DNA from: an uncultured Bacilli bacterium
GTDB taxonomy: Bacteria > Bacillota_I > Bacilli_A > RFN20 > CAG-826
Direction: 5' to 3'
Length of the DNA stretch: 14,014 nt
Assembly (NCBI GenBank): GCA_944342125.1
Contig: CALVMF010000027.1
Span: 1 to 14,014 of the forward strand
Every line of letters starts with the position of its first letter. Positions within the stretch are counted from its first letter, which is position 1. The notes beneath the pieces are model-generated. The model saw only the letters and a list, made by a program, of their open reading frames with translations, was not told the origin of the DNA and ran no database searches. A program made the translations under genes and the position numbers. Positions 6,687-14,014 of the stretch are shown here, piece after piece.

Positions 6687-7670
6687 TTAAGCTAATAAAC
6701 TATTAAATAAATCGATATCTTCAACGGTAAATGTCACATTTGTTGGGACGACACCAAATCCATTTTTAGCACTATTGTTACCTTGAACGCCTTTAATAAC
6801 AGATGAATTAAAGCCAAAAGTATTTGTAAAAGTTTCTGCGTTTGATAAATCACCACTAGTCATTTCACTAAAAGCACCATCTAAATCAGAAAATAATTTA
6901 TTTATTCCTTCATTTAATAAAGATATTGTTGACTCAAAAACATCCGAGTGAGCTTTTTTAAATTCTTTTTTAACGAAAAGACCAGCTTGGCAGATGTAAT
7001 CCTTGTTCCATATATCAGCATGTTTCTCTTTGAAAGCAGCGTTCAAATTAATGTCGATAAAATTTGTTACACCCTTTTCTTTTAGTTTTGATTGGATTTG
7101 TGTGTTAGCAGGTTCGGCAACAACAGCCCAATCAACAACTTCATCACTTATTTCATAATTTGTATTCATTTGGATCAAAACTGGAGTTAAATCAGCAATT
7201 GAATTAAAAGATTGATCAAAAGTTAAATCGCTGCCATAAATATTTTCAAATAAAATTCCAGGAGTTGATTCTGGCATAAAACCTAAAATGTTATCTTCGT
7301 TTTTAGGAGTATCGTTTTCAGTTTTATTAAAGCCTAAAAGATGGAAATTTCCACCAGTAAGCATTTGTACGAACTCGTATTTAGCATTTTCACCTTGTTT
7401 ATCTAATACTTTTTGAGCGTTTGTTGAATCAAAAATAACAAAATCGACATCTCCTTTAGTTAAATGTGCAGGAATTGCCGTATTATCAGTTGGTGATGTC
7501 ACATCAATTTTATCAGAAATCATCAATTTATAAGCAGGTAAGGTAGGCGCTCCTGTTGGAGTGATTAAACTTGGGATGTATTCATCGTTTGTACTAATTG
7601 GTTCACAAGAAGTTAAAACAACACCTGCAAAAATTCCAAACAAAAATAGTATTTTCTTATTCTTTTTCAT
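6687..7670 (-). CDS. ABC transporter substrate-binding lipoprotein (SsuA/THI5-like)
   Basis: A 327-residue secreted lipoprotein. The signal peptide has a basic start (MKKNKK), a hydrophobic core and a lipobox LTSC with Cys22 as lipidation site. The mature part begins with a short linker, then TGAPTLPAYKLM and later GDVDFVIFDSTNAQKVLDK and MLTGGNFHLLGF. These match the pattern of SsuA/TauA/THI5-like binding proteins, which carry small organic ligands; the ligand cannot be assigned. A ribosome-binding site (AGAGGAA, about 9 bases upstream) supports the ATG. It lies 19 bases after deoB and just before the permease gene, so all three are probably co-transcribed. The ATPase needed for transport must be encoded elsewhere. 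Confidence 0.85.
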   Translation of the reverse strand: MKKNKKILFLFGIFAGVVLTSCEPISTNDEYIPSLITPTGAPTLPAYKLMISDKIDVTSPTDNTAIPAHLTKGDVDFVIFDSTNAQKVLDKQGENAKYEFVQMLTGGNFHLLGFNKTENDTPKNEDNILGFMPESTPGILFENIYGSDLTFDQSFNSIADLTPVLIQMNTNYEISDEVVDWAVVAEPANTQIQSKLKEKGVTNFIDINLNAAFKEKHADIWNKDYICQAGLFVKKEFKKAHSDVFESTISLLNEGINKLFSDLDGAFSEMTSGDLSNAETFTNTFGFNSSVIKGVQGNNSAKNGFGVVPTNVTFTVEDIDLFNSLLA

Positions 7671-7689
7671 ATTTAATATTTCCTCTTAT

Positions 7690-8913
7690 TTATGCAATTA
7701 ATTCTTTGATTGTCTTACCAATCATATCTTTTTCTTTATTTAAATCAAAATTTTCAAGAATTGTTGCTCCAATATCAGCAAAGCTATCTCTTTCATCTAA
7801 ATAAGAACCTTTCTTATAGGATTTAGAGAAACAAATTAAAGGTACTTGTTCTCTTGTATGATCAGTTCCTGCCCAAGTTGGGTCATTTCCATGATCGGCA
7901 GTAATCATAACTAAATCATCTTCGTTTAAAACTTTAATAAAATCATTAAATTCCTTATCGAATGTTTCTAAAGCTTTACCATAACCTACTGGATTTCTTC
8001 TATGTCCATATTCGCTATCAAATTCAACTAAATTTACAAAGCATAAACCTTCTTTAAACTTGTCGCTAGTTGCGATTTCTTTAGTTTTTTGCATTCCATC
8101 GCTGTTTGAAACTGTATGTATTGCATCGGTAATTCCACATCCATTAAAAATATCGTTGATTTTACCAACACTATAAACTGTAAATCCGTTGTTCTTTAAA
8201 ATATCTAAAGCTGTTGTTCCACTTGGAGAAACGGCATAATCGTGTCTATTGGAAGTCCTTTTGAAAGTATCACTGCTTTCTCCAATATATGGTCTAGCAA
8301 TTACTCTTCCTACAAACCATTCTGGGCGCATACATAACTTTCTTGCAATTTCACAGCATCTATATAGCTCATCAAGACCCATATATTTTTCATGACCACA
8401 AATTTGTAAGACTGAATCACTACTTGTATAAACTATTAATGAATTGGTTTTAATTTGTTCTTCACCTAATTCTTTTAATATTTCAGTTCCACTAGCCGCT
8501 TTATTACCGATAATTTTATGTCCAGTTTCTTTTTCAAGTTCCTCTATTAAATCGCTTGGAAAACCAGTATCAGTAAATGTCTTGAATGGTTTTGTTGTCA
8601 AAATGCCCATCATTTCCCAGTGACCAGTCATAGTGTCTTTACCATTACTAGCTTCATTTAATTTAATGGTATATGAATTTGGCTGAGATAAATTTTGCTT
8701 TACGCCATCAATTTCATCTAAGTCCCCTAAGCCTAAACCTTCTAAGCAAGGAACTGAAAGACCCCCATTCATTTTTTGACTAATATGCTTCCAAGTATTA
8801 GAACCTAAATCAGTTACTCCGCCAACTTGCTCAAATTTTGAAGCATCTTTGGCGTTGCCGATTCCAGCGCTATCCAATACAATCACAAATATTCTTTTAA
8901 ATTTTGATTTCAT
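7690..8913 (-). CDS. deoB: Phosphopentomutase
   Basis: DeoB interconverts ribose/deoxyribose 1-phosphate and 5-phosphate, linking nucleoside salvage to the pentose phosphate pathway. It is a cytoplasmic metalloenzyme of the alkaline-phosphatase superfamily. The 407-residue product has the N-terminal metal motif VLDSAGIGNAKDA, the GKDTMTGHWEMMG segment with the phospho-accepting threonine, FDSEYGHRRNPVGYGKALE, and the C-terminal metal site ITADHGNDPTWAGTDHTRE. The frame could extend to a TTG at 8931, but the ATG at 8913 is preferred: AAGGAAAAAGGA lies directly before it and the protein then begins MKSKFKRIFVIVLDS as in the family. A sigma-A-like promoter lies 21 bases upstream, inside the xerD 3' end. 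Confidence 0.94.
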   Translation of the reverse strand: MKSKFKRIFVIVLDSAGIGNAKDASKFEQVGGVTDLGSNTWKHISQKMNGGLSVPCLEGLGLGDLDEIDGVKQNLSQPNSYTIKLNEASNGKDTMTGHWEMMGILTTKPFKTFTDTGFPSDLIEELEKETGHKIIGNKAASGTEILKELGEEQIKTNSLIVYTSSDSVLQICGHEKYMGLDELYRCCEIARKLCMRPEWFVGRVIARPYIGESSDTFKRTSNRHDYAVSPSGTTALDILKNNGFTVYSVGKINDIFNGCGITDAIHTVSNSDGMQKTKEIATSDKFKEGLCFVNLVEFDSEYGHRRNPVGYGKALETFDKEFNDFIKVLNEDDLVMITADHGNDPTWAGTDHTREQVPLICFSKSYKKGSYLDERDSFADIGATILENFDLNKEKDMIGKTIKELIA

Positions 8914-8934
8914 ATTTCCTTTTTCCTTCAAAAA

Positions 8935-8963
8935 ATTATAGTTTACTTATCTTTCCAATACAA
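8935..8963 (-). promoter_or_regulatory. Candidate sigma-A promoter for deoB
   Basis: On the - strand, TTGTAT (8963-8958) and a perfect TATAAT (8940-8935) are separated by 17 bp. Transcription would start about 7 bases downstream, just before the deoB ribosome-binding site. It overlaps the last codons of xerD and could drive deoB, the lipoprotein and the permease independently of the dinB-xerD transcript. Confidence 0.5.
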
Positions 8964-9827
8964 ATCATATGATTTTACTAGGGTTTTAGTGGTTACATGA
9001 GTGTAAAGTTGAGTTGTTCCTATATTTGTGTGACCTAATAATTCTTGAACAACTCTTAAATCAGCACCATTATCAAGAAGATGAGTTGCAAAAGAATGCC
9101 TTAAAGTATGCGGATGAATTCTCTTTTCAATTCCAGCATATTTAGCATATTTGACTACTAAAGAGTAAATCACTTGTCTAGTCAATTTTTTGCCACTTCG
9201 GTTTAAAAATACATAGTTTTTATCTACTATTCTTTTTTCGCTCCTTACATTATAGATATAGTCTTTAATTGCATTTAATGCTTCATCTCTAATAGGTATA
9301 ATTCTCTCTTTTTTACCTTTTCCTACAACTTTTATTATTTTTTCTTGAGTGTTTATCTGATTTAGTTGAAGCTTTTCGGCTTCACTTACTCTTAAACCAC
9401 AAGAATACAACACTTCTAAAAGAGCGTAATCACGTTTACCTAAATCGGTATGCTTATCTGGAGTTTTTAGCAATTCGTTTACCTCTTCTACACTTAAAAC
9501 TTCAGGTAATTTCTTTTCTTTATTTGGTAATGAGATTTCAGTATTTAGTAAATCGCTTTTTAAATTCTCACTTTCAAGAAATAAAAAGAAGTTTTTAATT
9601 GTTGCTATTCGTCTAGTTATTGTTGCTGAGGACTTTCCATTAATTGCTTGATCATAGCTAAATTCGTTCAAATCAGAACTAGTCAAATCGTCTAAATCAA
9701 CTTTACTAGGATAGTATTTTAAAAACTGAGCAAAATCATCCTTATAATCTTGAATTGTCTGATTAGTTAAGCCTTTCTCAAAGCGTAAAAATTGAAGAAA
9801 ATTTTCAAAAGCATCGATTATATTCAT
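8943..9827 (-). CDS. xerD: Tyrosine recombinase XerD
   Basis: A 294-residue tyrosine recombinase, the usual length of XerC/XerD. The N-terminal SAM-like DNA-binding domain covers about residues 1-85. The catalytic domain has Arg146 (SCGLRVSE), Lys170 (VGKGKKER), His240/Arg243 (HPHTLRHSFATH), His266 (LGHTNIGTT) and nucleophile Tyr275 (LYTHV). HTNIGTTQLYTHV and overall similarity favour XerD over XerC or a phage integrase. XerD acts with XerC and FtsK at dif to resolve chromosome dimers, and a dif-like site lies 3.8 kb away in this window. Its ATG overlaps the dinB TGA as ATGA, so the two are translationally coupled. A single-recombinase system cannot be excluded, since XerC is not seen here. 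Confidence 0.9.
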   Translation of the reverse strand: MNIIDAFENFLQFLRFEKGLTNQTIQDYKDDFAQFLKYYPSKVDLDDLTSSDLNEFSYDQAINGKSSATITRRIATIKNFFLFLESENLKSDLLNTEISLPNKEKKLPEVLSVEEVNELLKTPDKHTDLGKRDYALLEVLYSCGLRVSEAEKLQLNQINTQEKIIKVVGKGKKERIIPIRDEALNAIKDYIYNVRSEKRIVDKNYVFLNRSGKKLTRQVIYSLVVKYAKYAGIEKRIHPHTLRHSFATHLLDNGADLRVVQELLGHTNIGTTQLYTHVTTKTLVKSYDLYWKDK

Positions 9828-11023
9828 TTCTTTTTATCCTTTAAATCGCTCAGCCTAATAAAAGTTTCCTTTTTTGACTTCCTATTTAACTCGTTAATTA
9901 AAAGTTGTGTTTTATTTTCACTTTCATGTCGTTCATAGTTTTCAAAAGTCATTTGAACCACAACATCATGTTTTTCTTTTAAATTTTTAAGAGTAAACCC
10001 AATTAAACGAATTTCTTCGTTTTTATAAGTTTTATCAAATAGTTTAAGTCCTTCTCTATATAATTCATCGATTGAATCGGTATAATTATCCAATGATTTT
10101 GAAACCGTATTTGTTTTAAAACCATTTTCATAATCTGAACTTTTATAAGTAAGTTGTATCGTTTTGCAGAGTTTACCAGATTTAGAAAAATCATCTAAAA
10201 GAGTATTCATTAAATTTGTTAAAAATTTTCTAATATAAACCTTATCGTTTGTATCAAAATCGAGTGTTCTTGTCATTCCCATAGATTTAGGATCTGAAAA
10301 ACCAACATGAATTGTATCGCTACTATTACCTTCAAGATTATTTATTATGTCTTCTTTATAAGAGCCAAAGAAATTTGATAGTGCTTCATCATCATTTTTG
10401 AGCCCATAATATAAGTCGCCTATCGTTTTATAGCCTGCTCTTTCTAATTTTGGATATGTCTTTTTTCCAATCCCAAAAAGGTCTTTTACCGGTAATGGGA
10501 ACAGAATTTCAGGTATTTCTCTTTTACGAATAATAGTTATTCCCATTGGTTTTTTATAATCTGAGCCCATTTTTGCCAAAAATTTAGTCGTAGATACACC
10601 AATAGAACATTTTAAACCAGTTTTTTTAAACAAATTATTTTGTAAATTTCTTAAAAAGGATATTGGAGAAACTCCTTTTCGGTCTAAAATATCCGTAAAA
10701 TCACAAAAACATTCATCGATTGACATTTGTTCAACCTTATGAGTGAATTTTTTTATAAAATTTATGAATTCTTTAGACATCAATTCATAAAATTTATAAT
10801 CGCCAGGTAAGAGTATTAGATTTTTGCATAACATTTTAGCTTGAAATGTTGGCATACCTGAATGAATACCATAATTTCTTGCTTCATAAGAACATGTCGA
10901 AACAATTCCTTTACGCCCATCTCCACCAACTGCAACAGGCTTACCAATTAAAGAAGGATTCTTTATTTCTTCGCATCTGACAAAGAATTGGTTCAAATCT
11001 ATATGCAATATTATTTTCGACAT
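9824..11023 (-). CDS. dinB: DNA polymerase IV, Y-family translesion polymerase
   Basis: DinB copies damaged DNA with low fidelity. The 399-residue product has the Y-family catalytic carboxylates Asp9 (ILHIDLNQFF) and Asp103-Glu104 (SIDECF), the SYEAR/YGIHSGMP finger segment, GVSTTKFLAKMGSDYKKP, and the helix-hairpin-helix DLFGIGKKTYPKLERAG. The little-finger domain follows. It ends FIRLSDLKDKKK, with no clear canonical clamp-binding QLSLF-type tail. The ATG at 11023 fits the family N-terminus but has no Shine-Dalgarno; five 11-bp AGTA repeats end 5 bases before it. The gene stops with TGA overlapping the xerD ATG. xseB lies 47 bases upstream. Confidence 0.93.
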   Translation of the reverse strand: MSKIILHIDLNQFFVRCEEIKNPSLIGKPVAVGGDGRKGIVSTCSYEARNYGIHSGMPTFQAKMLCKNLILLPGDYKFYELMSKEFINFIKKFTHKVEQMSIDECFCDFTDILDRKGVSPISFLRNLQNNLFKKTGLKCSIGVSTTKFLAKMGSDYKKPMGITIIRKREIPEILFPLPVKDLFGIGKKTYPKLERAGYKTIGDLYYGLKNDDEALSNFFGSYKEDIINNLEGNSSDTIHVGFSDPKSMGMTRTLDFDTNDKVYIRKFLTNLMNTLLDDFSKSGKLCKTIQLTYKSSDYENGFKTNTVSKSLDNYTDSIDELYREGLKLFDKTYKNEEIRLIGFTLKNLKEKHDVVVQMTFENYERHESENKTQLLINELNRKSKKETFIRLSDLKDKKK

Positions 11024-11028
11024 ATCTT

Positions 11029-11083
11029 AATTATTTACTAGTTATTTACTAGTTATATACTAATAAAGTACTAATTATCTACT
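11029..11083 (-). repeat. Array C: five tandem 11-bp AGTA repeats before dinB
   Basis: Read on the - strand, five units start at 11083, 11072, 11061, 11050 and 11039: AGTAGATAATT, AGTACTTTATT, AGTATATAACT, AGTAAATAACT, AGTAAATAATT. They are followed by AAGAT and then the dinB ATG at 11023. The first unit also encodes the end of xseB (the last codons GTA GAT AAT TAG fall in it), so the array starts inside a gene and continues through the spacer. As at yqeG, the array occupies the ribosome-binding-site position. Confidence 0.82.
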
Positions 11084-11271
11084 TTTGTGGCGCTATTTAT
11101 CTTTTCTTTGGCATCGGTTAAGGTTTTTTCCAAATCTTTAATAAGCTTAGTTCCTTCAGAATATAACGCCAAATTTTCCTCTAAGCTAGAACTACCGCTA
11201 TCAATTTTACTAACAATTTCCTCTAGTCTGTTCATTTTATCTTCAAAAGATATTTTCTTGTTTTCACTCAT
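11071..11271 (-). CDS. xseB: Exodeoxyribonuclease VII small subunit
   Basis: XseB binds XseA to form exonuclease VII, which degrades single-stranded DNA from both ends. The 66-residue protein is a helical hairpin with the family pattern FEDKMNRLEEIVSKIDSGSSSLEENLALYSEGTKLI, split here by the typical SS.LEE turn. The frame extends upstream to an ATG at 11316, but the ATG at 11271 is preferred: AAAAAGGAG lies 10 bases before it, the protein then starts MSENKKISFE like other XseB, and it begins 4 bases after the xseA stop. The 3' end overlaps the first unit of repeat array C. Confidence 0.92.
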   Translation of the reverse strand: MSENKKISFEDKMNRLEEIVSKIDSGSSSLEENLALYSEGTKLIKDLEKTLTDAKEKINSATKVDN

Positions 11272-11275
11272 AGAA

Positions 11276-12484
11276 TTATTTCTCCTTTTTAATGACCTTT
11301 GTAGATATAGTGCCATTTGAAACTCTTATATCTAGTTCTTGATCAATATCTACTAAATTAATATCACTAACAATTTTATTATCTTTTGTTTTAACAATCG
11401 AATAACCTTTTTTTAAAATATTTTCTGGACTTAACATTTCTAAATTCTTTTTATAATTAAGAACTTGTTTATCTATATTATTAACGTAATTTTTAATTTT
11501 ATCTTCTAGTTTTTCCTTTAGATAAGCCAATTTTTGAAAATACCCATCATATACAGCTTCTATATTTTGAAAGTACTTTTTGCTTTTTATATTAAGCAAT
11601 TTATTTTCTAATATTGTTAAATGACGAACCATCAATGAATGAAGGTAATTCTTCTGCTGTTCTAAGTCTTCGATAATATCTACATAATTAGGCACAGCAA
11701 TTTCAGCTGCTCCAGTTGGCGTCGAAGCATATTTATCGGCTACTAAATCGCATAAAGTTTTATTAATTTCATGTCCAACGGCACTAATTATTGGTGTTTT
11801 TAGCTTAAATATGGTTCTTACAAGCATTTCATCATCAAATGCACTTAAGTCTTCGCTTGATCCTCCACCTCTTCCAATAATGATTAAATCATAATTATTC
11901 TCATCAACTTTTATAAGATTTTGAACCAAATCTTTTGAAGCATTTTCACCTTGCACTAGCGAAAAGTAAATATCTACTTGGCAAATTGGGAAACGTCTTT
12001 TTATATTAAACTCAAAATCAAGTGCTGCAGCACTATTTTTTCCTGTTATAATTGCGATTTTTGTTGGATAAGGTGGTAATTCTTTTTTATGTTCTTCATC
12101 AAAAAGCCCTTCTTCAAAAAGTTTCTTCTTAAGGATTTCTTTTTTAAGATAATCTTGTCCAATGCCATATTGAAGCACTTTTCGGCAAATAATTTGATAT
12201 GTTCCGCTAGGTGGATAAGAGCTTATAGAGCCAAAAACAAGCACTTCATCGCCGTTTTTAGGTTCAAATTCTAATGAAAATGAATCAAATTTAAAAAGAA
12301 CAGCATTAATGGAAGACCTTTCATCTTTCAAAGTAAAATAAATATGGCCGGATTTATTTCTACCCTTATAGTTAGAAATTTCACCTTTAAGCCATATGTT
12401 TTTGAAAAAGTCTGAATTATCAAATATTGCTTTGATTAATTCGTTTATTTCACTAATCGAGAGATAGTTGATTTTCTGTTCCAT
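11276..12484 (-). CDS. xseA: Exodeoxyribonuclease VII large subunit
   Basis: XseA is the catalytic subunit of exonuclease VII. The 402-residue protein begins with an OB-fold domain (LKGEISNYKGRNKSGHIYFTLKDE at about 34-57, too long to be other than this domain's signature). The nuclease domain follows with GRGGGSSEDLSAFDDE, SAVGHEIN and the DKYASTPTGAAE segment. A long helical coiled-coil region at about 270-360 binds XseB. The C-terminal GYSIVKTKD segment is also typical. Its ATG at 12484 lies within the end of nusB, a 32-base overlap, and it has no strong independent ribosome-binding site, suggesting translational coupling. xseB follows after 4 bases. Confidence 0.95.
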   Translation of the reverse strand: MEQKINYLSISEINELIKAIFDNSDFFKNIWLKGEISNYKGRNKSGHIYFTLKDERSSINAVLFKFDSFSLEFEPKNGDEVLVFGSISSYPPSGTYQIICRKVLQYGIGQDYLKKEILKKKLFEEGLFDEEHKKELPPYPTKIAIITGKNSAAALDFEFNIKRRFPICQVDIYFSLVQGENASKDLVQNLIKVDENNYDLIIIGRGGGSSEDLSAFDDEMLVRTIFKLKTPIISAVGHEINKTLCDLVADKYASTPTGAAEIAVPNYVDIIEDLEQQKNYLHSLMVRHLTILENKLLNIKSKKYFQNIEAVYDGYFQKLAYLKEKLEDKIKNYVNNIDKQVLNYKKNLEMLSPENILKKGYSIVKTKDNKIVSDINLVDIDQELDIRVSNGTISTKVIKKEK

Positions 12485-12902
12485 CTAAGCATTTATCCAA
12501 AATAGCATTAACAAACTTATAATCTTTTTCACCACCATCACCAAACTTTTTAGCAAATTTTACTGCATTATTAATTATTACTGCTTTATCAATCTCATAT
12601 TCTTTTAATGCATATTGAACAACAGAGGTAATTAAAATAGCTTGAATTGTGGTGTTTAATCTCGAAAACTGCCAATTAATCAAATATTTAGAAATATAAT
12701 TAATTACTTTTGATTGATTTTTTAAAGATTTAAGCAAAACTTCCTTAACAAAGACATCAATTTCATCATAACTACACTCACAAATATTTTCTATTTCAGG
12801 AATAAAATCTATTTCTGCTTGTGTATTTTCAAGAATTAAAAATGAATACATAATTTGCACAATTTTTTCTTGCGCTTGGTTTCTAGTAAGAGTTGTTTCC
12901 AT
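12453..12902 (-). CDS. nusB: Transcription antitermination/ribosome biogenesis factor NusB
   Basis: NusB binds boxA RNA with NusE (S10) and acts in rRNA antitermination and 30S maturation. The product is all-helical, with the family signatures RNQAQEKIVQIMYS at the start, LNTTIQAILITSVVQYAL in the middle and AVIINNAVKFAKKFGDGGEKDYKFVNAILDKCL near the end, matching the conserved NusB C-terminal motif. The ATG at 12902, four bases after the Asp23-family stop, gives 149 residues. The frame could also begin at a TTG at 12920, where an AAAGG lies close upstream, so the start is not settled. The 3' end overlaps xseA by 32 bases. Confidence 0.93.
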   Translation of the reverse strand: METTLTRNQAQEKIVQIMYSFLILENTQAEIDFIPEIENICECSYDEIDVFVKEVLLKSLKNQSKVINYISKYLINWQFSRLNTTIQAILITSVVQYALKEYEIDKAVIINNAVKFAKKFGDGGEKDYKFVNAILDKCLDGTENQLSLD

Positions 12903-12906
12903 CGTT

Positions 12907-13218
12907 TTAATTCTTTTCAATTACCTTTATGGTTGTTTCAAAAGGTAAATCACATAATAAGTTCATTGCATTAAAAATATTGGTTTTAATTTCATCTTTA
13001 ATTGCATTTTTATCGGTATTTTTTCTTACAACAGCATTGATTTTAAATGAAACAATTAAATTATTTTTAATACCAATGTTTATTTCATTAGCATCATCTT
13101 CAATTATTTCATCAACTTTACTTAAAGCTTTTTTAGCAATAAATTTAAAAACTTTTGTTGAAATGCCTAAACGAGCATTTTTTGTACGTAAGTTATCAAG
13201 GTAAATATATTTGGTCAT
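12907..13218 (-). CDS. Asp23/Gls24 (YqhY-like) family protein
   Basis: A 103-residue protein of the Asp23/Gls24 (DUF322) family. The pattern ARLGISTKVFKFIAKKALSKVDEI, followed by a basic/beta strand region and a C-terminal VRKNTDKNAIKDEIKTNIFNAM segment, fits the family, though the protein is shorter and more divergent than most. In Bacillus the homologue yqhY lies in the accB-accC-yqhY-nusB neighbourhood and is linked to fatty-acid synthesis control; the nusB neighbour here matches that order. A clear ribosome-binding site (AAGGAG about 7 bases before the ATG) supports the start. accB/accC are replaced upstream by transketolase. Function in this organism is not known. Confidence 0.75.
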   Translation of the reverse strand: MTKYIYLDNLRTKNARLGISTKVFKFIAKKALSKVDEIIEDDANEINIGIKNNLIVSFKINAVVRKNTDKNAIKDEIKTNIFNAMNLLCDLPFETTIKVIEKN

Positions 13219-13237
13219 AATTTACTCCTTTATATCA

Positions 13238-14014
13238 TTATAAAAGATTCTCTATTTCTTTGGCTAAACTTGTAGTTGTAAAGCCAAATCTTTCAATAAC
13301 TTGGTTAGCTTTTCCACTTAAGCCAAATTCGTCGATGCCAAAAACATAATTGGCATATTTATGTAAACCAAATGGTGTGCTCATTTCAATAAAGGCTCTC
13401 TTTTTATAATTTTCGCCAAGAACTTCATATTGATATGAAAGTGGTTGCTTATCAAATAGTTCTAAGCAAGGCATAGAAACTACTCTAATTCCATACCCTT
13501 TGCTTTCTAAAACTTTTTTAATGCTGATAGCTAAACTAACTTCACTTCCGCTTGCAATTAAGGTGTAATCAAATCTATTATTTCCTTCTTTGGAGACGAT
13601 ATAACCACCTTTTTTAGCTAATTCGACATCGCTACCTTCTAATAAAGGCAAATCTTGTCTTGATAGGAGAATTGCCGAAGGCGTATTTGTTGAAGAAAAA
13701 GCAATATTATAAGAAGCAAAAACTTCTCTTGCATCAGCTGGTCTCATTGTATATAGATTAGGAATTGAGCGAAGCATTGCGATTTGTTCGATTGGCTGAT
13801 GTGTTGGTCCATCTTCGCCAACAGCGATTGAATCATGACTAAATAAATATATATTAGGTAACTTTTCAAGTGCACTCATTCTTATTGCTGCTTTACAATA
13901 ATCAGCAAATACCATAAAGGAACCAACATATGTTCTCAATCCGCCATGGAGCAAGATACCATTTGCAGCGCTTGACATGAAAAATTCACGAATTCCCCAA
14001 TTAATATTTTTGCC
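13238..14014 (-). CDS. tkt: Transketolase, C-terminal part (5' end outside window)
   Basis: Transketolase moves two-carbon units between sugar phosphates in the non-oxidative pentose phosphate pathway, using thiamine diphosphate. The frame is open to the window edge; about 258 C-terminal codons are present. The upstream edge reads GKNINWGIREFFMSSAANGI, corresponding to the GVREHAM motif, with the catalytic Glu kept and His replaced by Phe. Then come SHDSIAVGEDGPTHQPIEQ and MRPADAREV (pyrimidine/phosphate site), followed by the C-terminal domain with ASGSEVSLA. An ATG at 13978 is internal, not the true start. The stop is 19 bases before the Asp23-family gene. With deoB it makes a pentose-phosphate pair in this window. 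Confidence 0.94.
   Translation of the reverse strand, partial: GKNINWGIREFFMSSAANGILLHGGLRTYVGSFMVFADYCKAAIRMSALEKLPNIYLFSHDSIAVGEDGPTHQPIEQIAMLRSIPNLYTMRPADAREVFASYNIAFSSTNTPSAILLSRQDLPLLEGSDVELAKKGGYIVSKEGNNRFDYTLIASGSEVSLAISIKKVLESKGYGIRVVSMPCLELFDKQPLSYQYEVLGENYKKRAFIEMSTPFGLHKYANYVFGIDEFGLSGKANQVIERFGFTTTSLAKEIENLL

Noticed and set aside
4425..9827. Mycoplasma genetic code (UGA = Trp)
   Set aside because: yhbY and dinB stop at TGA in ATGA overlaps with the next gene, and Trp codons are TGG.
11029..11083. DnaA-box resemblance of repeat units (TTATCTACT versus TTATCCACA)
   Set aside because: Only some units come close, and the differences fall at conserved DnaA-box positions; exact 11-bp tandem spacing is not typical of DnaA box clusters. 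Not fully excluded.
11272..11316. Upstream extension of xseB to the ATG at 11316
   Set aside because: It would overlap xseA; the ATG at 11271 has a proper RBS and matches family N-termini.
12453..12484. NusB C-terminal NQLSLD as a clamp-binding motif
   Set aside because: The final Phe is missing, NusB has no known clamp link, and this stretch overlaps the xseA start, which constrains it.
12929..13204. 91-residue hydrophobic + strand ORF opposite the Asp23-family gene
   Set aside because: The - strand frame has a clear RBS and family match; the hydrophobicity is a by-product of reading a lysine-rich gene backwards.

Overview
The window comes from a low-GC (roughly 30% by eye) Firmicutes/Bacilli-type chromosome, possibly one of the small-genome Mollicutes-like Bacilli. 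The gene content and order match Firmicutes: yqeG-yqeH-yhbY-yqeK, and an Asp23-family gene followed by nusB-xseA-xseB. The genetic code looks standard, not the Mycoplasma code: yhbY and dinB both end in TGA within ATGA overlaps, and tryptophans are TGG. No species can be named from this sequence.

Layout. Left part, + strand: the 3' portion of parC (topoisomerase IV subunit A); a spacer with a possible small membrane-protein gene on the - strand; then a tight ribosome-assembly/housekeeping operon yqeG-yqeH-yhbY-yqeK, which lacks nadD. Middle, 5040-5249: a gene-free gap with a strong match to a Firmicutes dif site at 5084-5111, the XerC/XerD recombination site of the replication terminus. Right part, all on the - strand (transcribed right to left): transketolase (5' end outside the window), Asp23-family protein, nusB, xseA, xseB, dinB, xerD, deoB, an SsuA-like lipoprotein, an SsuC-like permease and a divergent PemK/MazF-like protein.

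Reading. With one possible exception, the genes converge on dif from both sides, and the G/C bias of the + strand appears to flip there. The window therefore seems to hold the chromosome's replication terminus. parC (decatenase) lies about 3 kb from dif, and xerD (dimer-resolution recombinase) about 4 kb away on the other side.

The least explained signal is a set of three tandem arrays of an 11-bp AT-rich unit (consensus roughly AGTAGWTAAYT). They have 5, 4 and 5 copies in exact 11-bp, one-helical-turn register, at 2407-2461, 5199-5242 and 11029-11083. All three are oriented so that AGTA reads toward dif. Two of them end at, or 5 bp before, the start codon of a gene without a visible Shine-Dalgarno sequence (yqeG, dinB). 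The third lies 87 bp from dif. They look like multi-copy binding sites for one protein; I do not recognise the motif.
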